Shown one piece after another: positions 35,156 to 43,036 of a stretch of DNA of 64,000 bases; within the stretch, counting starts at the first letter, position 1, and every line of letters begins with the position of its first letter. The DNA comes from Micromonospora sp. MA102. Lineage in GTDB: Bacteria > Actinomycetota > Actinomycetes > Mycobacteriales > Micromonosporaceae. Location of the stretch: assembly GCF_025460765.1 (NCBI RefSeq), contig NZ_JAMWEG010000007.1:301989-365988 (forward strand), given 5' to 3'. Under the pieces are notes generated by a model that worked only from the letters and a program-made list of their open reading frames with translations, had not been told where the DNA came from and searched no databases. A program made the position numbers and the translations under genes.

Positions 35156-35356
35156 TCAGCGTAGTCGCGCGGGTACCCGGTCGGGATACGCGGCGACGAC
35201 CGCGCGCCACACCACGTGCGTCTCCATCCCCGCCGCCAGGGCCTGCTCGATGGTCCGCCCGCCGAGCTGGGACAGCACCTGGTCGCTGGCGATGCTGGCC
35301 GCGTAGCCCGGCCCGAACGCCTCCGCCAGTCGCGCCCAGAAGTCGGTCAGCCGCAC
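35156..35356 (-). CDS. DUF3046 family protein
   Basis: A 66-residue protein (GTG start, GGAG site) with the family sequence MRLTDFWARLAEAFGPGYAASIASDQVLSQLGGRTIEQALAAG and VWRAVVAAYPDRVPAR. The gene is typically found just upstream of recA in actinobacteria, as here. No function is known. It starts 3 bp after the stop of the upstream MFS gene. The recA SOS box lies 38 bp downstream of its stop. Confidence 0.9.
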   Translation of the reverse strand: MRLTDFWARLAEAFGPGYAASIASDQVLSQLGGRTIEQALAAGMETHVVWRAVVAAYPDRVPARLR

Positions 35357-35359
35357 GTG

Positions 35360-36703
35360 TCACTCCTCCTTGTCGGGCACCTCGTCCGAAGGACGCCCGA
35401 GTTCGTCCGCCGCCCCGACGGGCGCCGGACGCAACGCTAGCGCCACCAGCGGCACCACCGCGATCGCCGCCAGCAGGGTCAGGGTCGGATAACCCACGGC
35501 CCGCATGACAAACCCGCTCGCCGCCGCCGCACCCGCCCCGGCCAGCCCCATGACCAGGTCGGACAGCCCCTGCACGCCCGGCCGGTCGGCGGTGGGCACC
35601 GACTCCGACAACAGGGTCGAGCCGGCCACCATGGTGCCCGACCAGCCCAGCCCGAGCAGGGCCAGACCCACCGAGAGCAACGGGGTGTGGTGCCCGGCGG
35701 TGCCGGCGACCGCGCAGGCGGCCAGCAACAGGGCCACCCCGCCGAGGATCACCGGGCGCCGGCCCAGCCGGTCGGTGAGCCAGCCGACCAGCGGGGAGAA
35801 CGCGTACATGCCGGCGATGTGCAGGCTGAGCACGATGCCGACCACCCGGAGCACGTCCGCGTCGGAGTGCGACTCGCCGAGGCGTACCGGGGTCATCGAC
35901 ATCACGGCGACCATCACGAGGTGGCCCACGGCCACGGCGGCGATGCCGAGGCGGGCGGCGGGCCGCCCGCGTACCGTGCGCCAGGCCCCGACCATGCCCG
36001 CGGGGCGCCGGGCGGTCCCACCCGGCGCGGCGACCGGGTCGGCCGGGGCTCCGGCCGCCGCCAGCCGGCGCGCGGTGAGCAGCGGGTCCGGCCGGAGCAG
36101 CACGGCCAGTACGACGGCGGCCAGCACGAACGCGGCGGCGCTGAAGGCGAACGGGCCGGCCAGCGCCGGCAGGCCCCAGCCGCGGGTGGTGGCGTCGGCG
36201 AGCGCGGCGAAGTTCGGCGCGGCCACCGCGCCGATGGTGGTGGCCCAGACGACCAGCGAGAGCTGGCGCCCCCGGCGGGCCGGCTCGGCCAGGTCCACGG
36301 CCGTGTAGCGGGCCTGGAGGTTGGCCGCGGTCCCGCCGCCGAAGAGCAGCATGCCGACGAAGAGCAGCGGCACCAGGTGCACCACGGTGGAGACCACCAC
36401 GAGCACACCACCGACCGCCCCGACCAGGTACGCGGTGACCAGCCCCGGCCGGCGCCCCCGGGCCGCCATGATCCGGGTGACCGGCACGGCGAGCAGTGCG
36501 GCACCGACCACCCCGGCGCTCTGCGCCACCCCGGCCAGGGCGGTGCCGGCGACCCGGGCGGCGAGCAGCGCACCGACCGAGATGCCGATGGTGACGCCGA
36601 TGCCGCCGATGATCTGGGTGAGGAAGAGCAGCCGGACGGTGCGCCGCTGGATCGGGGCGACGTCGAGCCGGCTCGGTGCCGGCGCGGTCAGGTCGGTGGC
36701 CAT
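35360..36703 (-). CDS. MFS transporter
   Basis: A 447-residue major facilitator with about twelve hydrophobic segments. The N-terminal half contains LLFLTQIIGGIGVTIGISVGALLAARVAGTALAG and TRIMAARGRRPGLVTAYLVGAVGG, and the second half starts after a polar central loop (LLTARRLAAAGAPADPVAAPGGTARRP). VGWLTDRLGRRPVILGG is the repeated MFS loop motif. An AGGAG site precedes the ATG at 36703. Substrate is unknown; DUF3046 follows with a 3-bp gap and may be translated from the same message. Confidence 0.87.
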   Translation of the reverse strand: MATDLTAPAPSRLDVAPIQRRTVRLLFLTQIIGGIGVTIGISVGALLAARVAGTALAGVAQSAGVVGAALLAVPVTRIMAARGRRPGLVTAYLVGAVGGVLVVVSTVVHLVPLLFVGMLLFGGGTAANLQARYTAVDLAEPARRGRQLSLVVWATTIGAVAAPNFAALADATTRGWGLPALAGPFAFSAAAFVLAAVVLAVLLRPDPLLTARRLAAAGAPADPVAAPGGTARRPAGMVGAWRTVRGRPAARLGIAAVAVGHLVMVAVMSMTPVRLGESHSDADVLRVVGIVLSLHIAGMYAFSPLVGWLTDRLGRRPVILGGVALLLAACAVAGTAGHHTPLLSVGLALLGLGWSGTMVAGSTLLSESVPTADRPGVQGLSDLVMGLAGAGAAAASGFVMRAVGYPTLTLLAAIAVVPLVALALRPAPVGAADELGRPSDEVPDKEE

Positions 36704-36772
36704 GGCGGATGCTCCTGGGGTAAGGGGTGACCATCCTCCCGCACCCGACCCGGTCGGGGGCACCCGGTTTCG

Positions 36773-37915
36773 CTACAGGCCGAGCCCTCGACCGATGATC
36801 TCCTTCATGATCTCGGTGGTGCCGCCGTAGATGGTCTGCACCCGGCTGTCCAGCCAGGCCTTCGCCACCGGGTACTCCGCCATGAAGCCGTAGCCGCCGT
36901 GCAGCTGCACGCAGCGGTCGGCCACCCGGTTCTGCAGCTCGGTGGTCCACCATTTGGCCTTCGCCGCGTCGGTCACCGAGAGCCGACCGGCGTTGTACTC
37001 GGCCACGCAGTGGTTGACGAACGTCCGCGCGATGGTGACCTCGGTGTCCAGCTCGGCCAGGAGGAACCGGTTGTGCTGGAACCGCCCGATCGGCCGGCCG
37101 AACGCCTCCCGGGAGCGGGCGTAGTCGAGGGTGAGCGCGAGCAGCTTCTCCGCGGCGGCCACCGCGGCGACCGCGATGCTCAGCCGCTCCCGGGGCAGGT
37201 TGGCCATCAGGTGGTAGAAGCCGTGGTTCTCGGTGCCGACCAGGTTCTCCGCCGGCACCCGGCAGTCGTCGAAGAACAGCTCGGCCGTGTCGTTGGCCTT
37301 CAGGCCGACCTTGGCCAGCCGCCGGCCCCGGGCGAAGCCGGGCGTGCCGGTCTCCACCACGATCAGGCTCACCCCGTGCGCGCCCTGGTCGGGGGCGGTC
37401 TTGGCGACCACCACCACGAGGTCGGCCAGCTCGCCGTTGGTGATGAACGTCTTCTGCCCGTTGAGCACCCAGCTGTCGCCGTCGCGGACCGCGCTCGTGC
37501 GGATGCCGGCCAGGTCGCTGCCCGCACCCGGCTCGCTCATCGCGATGGCGGTGACCAGGTCGCCGGAGCAGAAGCCCGGGAGCCAGCGCTTGCGCTGGTC
37601 GTCGGTGGTCAGCTCGGTCAGGTACGGGGCCACCACGTCGTTGTGCAGCCCGAAGCCCAGGCCGCTGCAGCCGGACGCCACGATCTCCTCGTCGAGCACC
37701 GCGTTGAACCGGAAGTCGCGCTGCCCGCCGCCACCGTGCTCGGGGTCCACGTCCATGCCGAGCAGCCCGGCCGCGCCCGCCCTGCGCCACACCTCGCGGT
37801 CGACGATCCCGTCGGCCTCCCAGCGCTCGTGGTGCGGGACGGCCTCGCGGGCGAGGAACTGCCGGCACAGGTCCCGGAACTCCTGGTGGACGGGCTCGTA
37901 GAGATGCTGCTCCAT
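36773..37915 (-). CDS. Acyl-CoA dehydrogenase
   Basis: FAD-dependent enzyme of fatty-acid or branched-chain acyl-CoA oxidation. The 380-residue protein shows AIAMSEPGAGSDLAGIRTSA (FAD/substrate site), TFITNGELADLVVVVAKT, FDDCRVPAENLVG, the C-terminal helical domain (YARSREAFGRPIGRFQHNRF), CVQLHGGYGFMAEYPVAKAWLD and IYGGTTEIMKEIIGR with the catalytic Glu. ATG at 37915. The chain specificity cannot be read from sequence. It is transcribed with no close operon partner (GNAT gene 51 bp upstream). Confidence 0.93.
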   Translation of the reverse strand: MEQHLYEPVHQEFRDLCRQFLAREAVPHHERWEADGIVDREVWRRAGAAGLLGMDVDPEHGGGGQRDFRFNAVLDEEIVASGCSGLGFGLHNDVVAPYLTELTTDDQRKRWLPGFCSGDLVTAIAMSEPGAGSDLAGIRTSAVRDGDSWVLNGQKTFITNGELADLVVVVAKTAPDQGAHGVSLIVVETGTPGFARGRRLAKVGLKANDTAELFFDDCRVPAENLVGTENHGFYHLMANLPRERLSIAVAAVAAAEKLLALTLDYARSREAFGRPIGRFQHNRFLLAELDTEVTIARTFVNHCVAEYNAGRLSVTDAAKAKWWTTELQNRVADRCVQLHGGYGFMAEYPVAKAWLDSRVQTIYGGTTEIMKEIIGRGLGL

Positions 37916-37965
37916 GGCGGCCAGTCTGGCACCGCCCGCCCCCGCTGCCCAGAGGTGATCCGCGC

Positions 37966-38688
37966 TCAGCCCCACCAGGTGGCGTCGGTGACCGGGACGA
38001 AGCCGAGCGAGTCGTAGAGCGGACGGCCGGCGCGGGCCGCCGTGAGCGTCATCGGCACGTCGCCGAGCCGGCCGAGGACGCCGCGCAGCAGGGCCCGCCC
38101 CACGCCCCGGGAGCGGTGCTCCGGCAGGCTGGTCATCCAGTAGAGGCCGACGCCCTCGTCTTGGACGGTCAGGCAGGCGCCGGCGGGCGCGCCGCCTGCG
38201 TGGACCAGGAAGAACCGCACCTCGGGGCGGGCCAGCAGGCCGGCCGGGAACGCCTCGCCGGGGCGGCGCGGCCGGAAGTGGTCCAGGGGGAAGCCGCGCA
38301 CCACCACGTCCTCGGCGGTGTCGAGCTGGTCGGGGCGCTCGACCGGGGTCACCGGCAGGGACGGGTCGGGCAGCGCCGCCGGGCGGCGGACCATCACCGG
38401 CATGCTGCGCGGGGTGAGGCCGAGGTCGGTGAGGTCCACCGAGGCGTACTGGTCCTCGACGGTGACCGGGCCGGTGCGCCGGCGGACCAGGTCGGCCAGC
38501 GCGGCCCGGTCGTCCGGGGCCGGGTCCGGGTCGCGCAGCAGGATCCGCAGCCCAGCGCGGTCGTCGCCGAGCACCGCGAGGAAGCCGGGCCGGTGCAGCA
38601 GCGTGTGTCCCCGCGCGTCGGCCAGGGCCGTCCAGAGGGCGGCGGCGTTGCGCACGGACAGGTCGAGGTCGGCGGTGGTGGCGGTCAT
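37966..38688 (-). CDS. GNAT family N-acetyltransferase
   Basis: A 240-residue protein with the acetyltransferase fold in the C-terminal half: RFFLVHAGGAPAGACLTVQDEGVGLYWMTSLPEHRSRGVGRALLRGVLGRLG, where RSRGVGRAL is the acetyl-CoA pyrophosphate loop, and LYDSLGFVPV at the end. The N-terminal 110 residues (LWTALADARGHTLLHRPGFLAVLGDD) form a separate small domain. Substrate unknown. It starts at ATG and is divergent from the pterin dehydratase-VOC fusion. Confidence 0.85.
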   Translation of the reverse strand: MTATTADLDLSVRNAAALWTALADARGHTLLHRPGFLAVLGDDRAGLRILLRDPDPAPDDRAALADLVRRRTGPVTVEDQYASVDLTDLGLTPRSMPVMVRRPAALPDPSLPVTPVERPDQLDTAEDVVVRGFPLDHFRPRRPGEAFPAGLLARPEVRFFLVHAGGAPAGACLTVQDEGVGLYWMTSLPEHRSRGVGRALLRGVLGRLGDVPMTLTAARAGRPLYDSLGFVPVTDATWWG

Positions 38689-38782
38689 GCCGCCGACGCT
38701 ACGGCCCGCGCCGCCCGCCGCGCAGGTCCATTCCGCCGCCGTGGTGCTGGTCCACAACCCCGGAGTAAGCGAGCATGGCGGG

Positions 38783-39436
38783 ATGAGCACGCTGACCGGA
38801 GCGCAGATCGCCGACGCCGCCCTGGACGGGTGGACCTACCTGCTCGGTGCGCTGCACACCCGCATCCGCACGCCGGACTTCGCCGCCGGACTGTCGCTCG
38901 TGGACGCCATCGGCGCCGAGGCCGAGCGGCGGGACCACCATCCCGACCTGGACCTGCGTTACACCCATGTGGACGTGCGGCTCTGGTCGCACGACGTGGG
39001 CGGGGTCAGCGACCGCGACATCCGGCTGGCCCGGGCCATCTCCGCGCTCGCCGCCGAGGCCGGCCTGGCGCCGGCGTACACCGGCGTGGCCCGGCTCGAA
39101 CTCGCCCTGGACAGCCCGGATTCCGCCGCCGTGCTGCCGTTCTGGCAGGCGGTGCTGGCGGTGGCGCACCGGGATGGTCCGGGGGCGGGTGACGAGGTGC
39201 GCGATCCGGCCGGCGCGCTGCCCACGGTGTGGTTCCAGGAGTCCGGACGCGAGGAGCCCCGCCAGCGCTGGCACCCGGACGTGTGGGTGGACCCGGCGGA
39301 GGTGCGGCCGCGCATCGAGGCCGCGCTCGCCGCCGGGGGGACGCTGGTGAGCGACGAGGCGGCGCCGCACTTCTGGGTGCTCGCCGACCCCGACGGCAAC
39401 CGCGTCTGCCTCTGCACGTCACAGGGCCGCGACTGA
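38783..39436 (+). CDS. Pterin-4a-carbinolamine dehydratase/VOC domain fusion
   Basis: A 217-residue two-domain protein. Residues 1-95 are a complete PCD domain with the active-site motif ERRDHHPDLDLRYTHVDVRLWSHDVGGVSDRD, which dehydrates 4a-hydroxytetrahydropterin. Residues 100-215 are a glyoxalase-like VOC domain (ARLELALDSPDSAAVLPFWQAVL, DPAGALPTVWFQ, HPDVWVDPAEVRPRIEAALAAGGTLV, FWVLADPDGNRVCLCT). The VOC metal ligands are partly altered, so its activity is uncertain. The start ATG at 38783 lies in a short divergent region. No aromatic amino acid hydroxylase gene is close. Confidence 0.85.
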   Translation: MSTLTGAQIADAALDGWTYLLGALHTRIRTPDFAAGLSLVDAIGAEAERRDHHPDLDLRYTHVDVRLWSHDVGGVSDRDIRLARAISALAAEAGLAPAYTGVARLELALDSPDSAAVLPFWQAVLAVAHRDGPGAGDEVRDPAGALPTVWFQESGREEPRQRWHPDVWVDPAEVRPRIEAALAAGGTLVSDEAAPHFWVLADPDGNRVCLCTSQGRD

Positions 39437-39465
39437 GCCGCCGCCCGAGGTGCGCGAAGGGAGCC

Positions 39466-39487
39466 GGGGCCCGTCAGGAAGGGCCCC
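39466..39487. terminator. Hairpin between convergent PCD-VOC and udgX genes
   Basis: GGGGCCC (39466-39472) and GGGCCCC (39481-39487) pair around an 8-base loop, 6 bp before the udgX stop. Confidence 0.6.
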
Positions 39488-39492
39488 TCCCG

Positions 39493-40191
39493 TCACCGCA
39501 GCGCGCGGGCGGCGACCTTGAGGTCCGCGACGAGCCCGTCGTACGCGACGTCGTGGTTGTCGGCGCGCAGCACCGCGGAGGGGTGGATGGTGGCCAGCAG
39601 CCGGGTCTCCGGTGCGTCGGCGACGGCACCGGCGCTGTCCACCGGGACCCGGGTGAAGTCCTCGGGGTGCTGGGCGGCGGCCGGCCAGGGCAGCAGTTCG
39701 CCGCGTTGCTTCGTGACCCGGAAGGTTGGGCCGAGGAGGGCCTTGGCGGCGGTGGCGCCGAGCACCACCACGATCTCCGGGTGCAGCCGGGCGAACTCGG
39801 CGACCAGCCACGGCCGGCAGGCGGTGATGTGCACCCGGTCGGGCGTCTGGTGAATGCGCCGCTTGCCGCGCAGTTCGAAGCGGAAGTGCTTGACGGCGTT
39901 GGTGAGGTAGATGTGGCCGGGGTCGATGCCGGCGTCGTCCACGGCCTTGCGCAGCAGCCGGCCGGCCGGGCCGACGAACGGTAGGCCCTTCTGGTCCTCC
40001 ATGTCGCCGGGCTGCTCGCCGACGAGCACCACCCGGGCGCTCTCGTCGCCGCGGCCGAACACGGTCTGCGAGGCGTTCCGGTAGAGCTCGCAGCCCCGGC
40101 AGCCGGTCGCGGCGGCCCGCAGCTCGTCGATGGTGTCCGCCTGCGGCGGGATGAACTCCTGCGCACCGGGGGCGTTCTCGGTCTCGGCCAT
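39493..40191 (-). CDS. udgX: Uracil-DNA glycosylase UdgX (covalent-adduct family)
   Basis: A 232-residue member of the UDG superfamily. Motif A is GEQPGDMEDQKGLPFVGPAG (about residues 58-77), and motif B near the C-terminus is LLATIHPSAVL. The diagnostic R-loop KRRIH (110-114), with reactive His114, marks UdgX, which removes uracil and stays covalently bound to the abasic site. Iron-sulphur cysteines are Cys31, Cys34 and Cys125; where family 4 enzymes have a third Cys (VKC) this protein has VKHF. The ATG at 40191 has the family N-terminus. Likely cytoplasmic, acting alone. Confidence 0.93.
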   Translation of the reverse strand: MAETENAPGAQEFIPPQADTIDELRAAATGCRGCELYRNASQTVFGRGDESARVVLVGEQPGDMEDQKGLPFVGPAGRLLRKAVDDAGIDPGHIYLTNAVKHFRFELRGKRRIHQTPDRVHITACRPWLVAEFARLHPEIVVVLGATAAKALLGPTFRVTKQRGELLPWPAAAQHPEDFTRVPVDSAGAVADAPETRLLATIHPSAVLRADNHDVAYDGLVADLKVAARALR

Positions 40192-40239
40192 GCCAGCTTT
40201 ATATACCGGTTTCGGCATCGACGCCCGGTCGCGCCCGCG

Positions 40240-40359
40240 TCAGTACCCGGAGCCGCCGCCACCGCCGCGCGAGGCCAGCGCGATCGCGATGATCACCAGA
40301 ATGATCACCACCACCGCCACGCCGATCCAGAGTCCGGTCCGGGACCTGTTCGAAGCCAT
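40240..40359 (-). CDS. Small single-pass membrane protein
   Basis: A 39-residue protein: basic N-terminus MASNRSRTG, one hydrophobic helix (LWIGVAVVVIILVIIAIALA) and a Gly-rich tail RGGGGGSGY. A near-perfect GGGAGGTGG site stands before the ATG, which is stronger than for most genes here, so it is probably translated. Topology by the positive-inside rule is N-in, C-out. No known family that I can name; small stress-related membrane peptides or assembly factors are possible. It lies between udgX and a MocR regulator on the same strand. Confidence 0.7.
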   Translation of the reverse strand: MASNRSRTGLWIGVAVVVIILVIIAIALASRGGGGGSGY

Positions 40360-40412
40360 GACATCCACCTCCCGGCCGCGGTTACCCGCGGGAGGCCCGG
40401 CCATGCCGCGGC

Positions 40413-41750
40413 TCAGGCGGTGAAGCCGGTGGCCGCCGGCCGGACGGCCCGGGCCACCGCGTCGGCGAGCGGGCCGAGATCGGCCTCGTCGAGCCGGCTG
40501 ACGGTGATCCGCACGCCGGGGGCGGCGGCGATCCGGTTCAGCGCGCCGGGGGCCACCGACCAGCCGGCGTCCCGCAGGGCGGTGACCGCGACGGTCTCGT
40601 CCGGCACCGGCACCCACACGTTGATGCCGGTCCGCCCGTGGGCGGCGAGCCCGCGCGCCGCGAGGGCGTCGACCAGTCCGTCGCGCCGCCGGTCGTAGCT
40701 CTCCGCCGCGCGGCCCACCAGGTCGGCGGTGGCCGGGTCGCGCCACAGCGCCAGGACCAGGCGCTGCAGCACGGTGGAGACCCAGCCGGCGCCGACCCGG
40801 GCCCGGCCGGCGACCCGCGCCACCGTGGCGTCGTCGCCGGCCAGCACCGCGAGCCGCAGGTCGGGGCCGTAGGGCTTGCTCACCGACCGGACGAAGGCCC
40901 ACGTCGGGGTCGCCCCGGCGAGGGGGTGCAGGGGTACGCGGGCCAGCTCGGCGGCGTGGTCGTCCTCGATCAGCAGCAGGTCGGTGCGGCCGGCGAGGAG
41001 CGTCCGCAGCTCGGCGGCCCGGCCGGCGGAGACGGCGGCGCCGGTGGGGTTCTGGGCGCGGCTGGTGACGATCAGCGCGCGGGCGCCGGCGGCCAGCGCG
41101 GCCGCGACCCCCGGCGCGGTGGGGCCGTCGTCGTCCACCGGCACCCCGATGGCGCGCAGCCCGAGCGCGGCGAGCAGGTCGAGCAGGTTGGCCCAGCCCG
41201 GGTCCTCGACGGCGACCGCGTCGCCGGGGCGCAGGTGGGCGGCGAGCAGGCGTTCGATGCCGTCGAGCGCGCCGCCGGTGACGGTGAGGTCGTCGGCCGG
41301 CACCCCGTCGGCGGCGAGCCGGTCCCGGGCGGCGGCGCCCAGCTCGGGCAGGACGGCGGCCGCCGCGTACCCGTTGGGGATCCCGAGCTCGGCGGCGAGC
41401 GCGGCCAGGTGCGGGCCGAGCGGCGGCAGCAGCCGGCTGTCGGGCTCGCCGGCGGAGAGGTTGCGGCCGCCGGGCAGCGGCGGGGGCATCAGCGCCGAGC
41501 GGCGGCTGGCCACCGGCGGGCGGGGGCGGACCCGGGTGCCGTGCCGGCCGGCGGTGACGACCAGGCCGCGCTGCCGCAGCTCCTGGTACGCCTTCGCCAC
41601 GGTGGCCGGACTGACGCCCAGCTCGAGGGCGAGGGCGCGGACGGCGGGCAGGGCGTCGCCCGGGGCGAGGTCACCGGCCCGGATGCCGGTTTCCACGCTC
41701 GCCGAAATCGCCGCCGAGGACGAGCCGCTGATCTGATAACGTGCTGCCAC
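40413..41750 (-). CDS. MocR-type regulator: GntR DNA-binding domain fused to aminotransferase domain
   Basis: A 445-residue PLP-dependent regulator. Residues 1-75 are a GntR winged helix (ISASVETGIRAGDLAPGDALPAVRALALELGVSPATVAKAYQELRQRGLV). The rest is a class I aminotransferase fold with ALDGIERLLAAHLRPGDAVAVEDPGWANLL, SRAQNPTGAAV, LLIEDDHAAEL and the PLP lysine in FVRSVSKPYGPDLRLAVLAG. GTG start at 41750. A TACAAT -10 ends only 9 bases upstream, so the mRNA is probably leaderless. It is divergent from the flavin-barrel/GNAT gene, which is a likely target (PdxR-like logic). Confidence 0.9.
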   Translation of the reverse strand: MAARYQISGSSSAAISASVETGIRAGDLAPGDALPAVRALALELGVSPATVAKAYQELRQRGLVVTAGRHGTRVRPRPPVASRRSALMPPPLPGGRNLSAGEPDSRLLPPLGPHLAALAAELGIPNGYAAAAVLPELGAAARDRLAADGVPADDLTVTGGALDGIERLLAAHLRPGDAVAVEDPGWANLLDLLAALGLRAIGVPVDDDGPTAPGVAAALAAGARALIVTSRAQNPTGAAVSAGRAAELRTLLAGRTDLLLIEDDHAAELARVPLHPLAGATPTWAFVRSVSKPYGPDLRLAVLAGDDATVARVAGRARVGAGWVSTVLQRLVLALWRDPATADLVGRAAESYDRRRDGLVDALAARGLAAHGRTGINVWVPVPDETVAVTALRDAGWSVAPGALNRIAAAPGVRITVSRLDEADLGPLADAVARAVRPAATGFTA

Positions 41751-41759
41751 AGTTCGGAG

Positions 41760-41765
41760 ATTGTA
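41760..41765 (-). promoter_or_regulatory. -10 element of the MocR regulator gene (leaderless)
   Basis: TACAAT on the minus strand ends 9 bases before the GTG start, so transcription should begin at or within 2-3 bases of the start codon. Confidence 0.55.
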
Positions 41766-41788
41766 CTAGCACGAAGGTGGGATGTCGC

Positions 41789-43036
41789 ATGTACCCCCCG
41801 ACCGGACGCACCACGGCCAGCCGCTATCGGGACCGGATGCACTACGACCGGGAGACCGTCCACGCCCTCATCGACGAGGCCTACCACTGCGCGCTCGGGT
41901 TCACCGTGAACGGCGAGCCGCGCGTCCTGCCCACCCTTGTCGTGCGGGTCGACGACACCCTCTACGTGCACGGCTCCACCGGCAGCCGGCCACTGCTCGC
42001 CGCCCGCGACGGGGACGGGCTCCCGGTCTGCGTCGCGGTCACCCACCTCGACGGGCTGGTCTTCGGCCGCTCCCAGTTCCACCACAGCGCCAACTACCGG
42101 TCCGTGGTGGCGCACGGCACCGCCCGGCTGGTCACCGACGAGCAGGAGAAGGTCCGGGTGCTCACCGCGCTGGTGGAGAAGCTCGGCGCGGGCCGCAGCG
42201 CCGACAGCCGGCCGCCGACCCGCCGGGAGCTGGCCGAGACGGCCGTGCTGGCGCTGCCGCTGCGCGAGGTGTCGGTCCGGATCCGGGCCGCCGGGGTGAG
42301 CGACGAGCCCGCCGACTACGACCTGCCGTACTGGGCCGGCGTGGTGCCGCTGCGGGTCACCCGGGGCCTGCCCGAGCCGGACGCCGGGGTGACCGCGCCG
42401 GTGCCGGCGTACCTGCGGCCGGCGCCCTCGCCCTGGCTGGAGCCGGTGGTGCTGCGCGGCGAGCACGTGGTGCTGGAGCCGCTCGACGAGTCCCACGCCG
42501 AGGAGCTGTACGCCGCCCTCGACGACGAGGAGGTCTGGCGGTACGTCGGCAGCCCGCGCCCGGGCGGCGTCGAGGAGATGGCGGCCTACGTCCGGTCCGG
42601 GCTGGACGCCCACCGGCGCGGGGTGCGCATGCCCTGGGTGCAGCGCTGCGCGGTGACCGGCGCGGTGGTCGGCACCACCTCCTACTACCAGCCCGACGAG
42701 GAGCTGCGGACCGTGGAGATCGGCTACACCCAGCTCGGCCGGCCCTGGTGGCGCACCGGGATCAACACCGAGGCCAAGCTGCTGCTGCTCACCCGTGCCT
42801 TCGACGAGCTGGACGCCGTCCGGGTGACCTGGCAGACCAGCTCGCTCAACGAGCGCTCGCAGCGGGCCATCGAACGGCTCGGCGCCGTCCGGGAGGGGAC
42901 GCTGCGGTCCAACCGGCGGCGCGCCGACGGCACCTGGCGGGAGTCCGCGCTCTACTCGATGCTCGACTCGGAGTGGCCGAACGCACAGGCCACGCTGCGG
43001 GAACGGCTTCGCCGGGCGGCACCCGTGGCGTCATGA
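41789..43036 (+). CDS. Flavin-binding split-barrel domain fused to GNAT acetyltransferase
   Basis: A 415-residue fusion. Residues about 20-215 are a pyridoxamine-phosphate-oxidase-like (FMN) split barrel: YDRETVHALIDEAYHCALGFTVNGEPRVLPTLVVRVDDTLYVHGSTGSRPL, HHSANYRSVVAHGTARLV and the tail YWAGVVPLRVTRG. Residues about 225-400 are a GNAT domain (VLEPLDESHAEELYAALDDEEVWRYVG, TVEIGYTQLGRPWWRTGINTEAKLLLLTRAFDEL, RVTWQTSSLNERSQRAIERLGAVREGTLR). ATG at 41789 with an AAGGTGGG site. It overlaps leuE by 4 bp and is divergent from a PLP-sensing MocR regulator, suggesting a link to vitamin B6 or amine metabolism. Confidence 0.85.
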   Translation: MYPPTGRTTASRYRDRMHYDRETVHALIDEAYHCALGFTVNGEPRVLPTLVVRVDDTLYVHGSTGSRPLLAARDGDGLPVCVAVTHLDGLVFGRSQFHHSANYRSVVAHGTARLVTDEQEKVRVLTALVEKLGAGRSADSRPPTRRELAETAVLALPLREVSVRIRAAGVSDEPADYDLPYWAGVVPLRVTRGLPEPDAGVTAPVPAYLRPAPSPWLEPVVLRGEHVVLEPLDESHAEELYAALDDEEVWRYVGSPRPGGVEEMAAYVRSGLDAHRRGVRMPWVQRCAVTGAVVGTTSYYQPDEELRTVEIGYTQLGRPWWRTGINTEAKLLLLTRAFDELDAVRVTWQTSSLNERSQRAIERLGAVREGTLRSNRRRADGTWRESALYSMLDSEWPNAQATLRERLRRAAPVAS

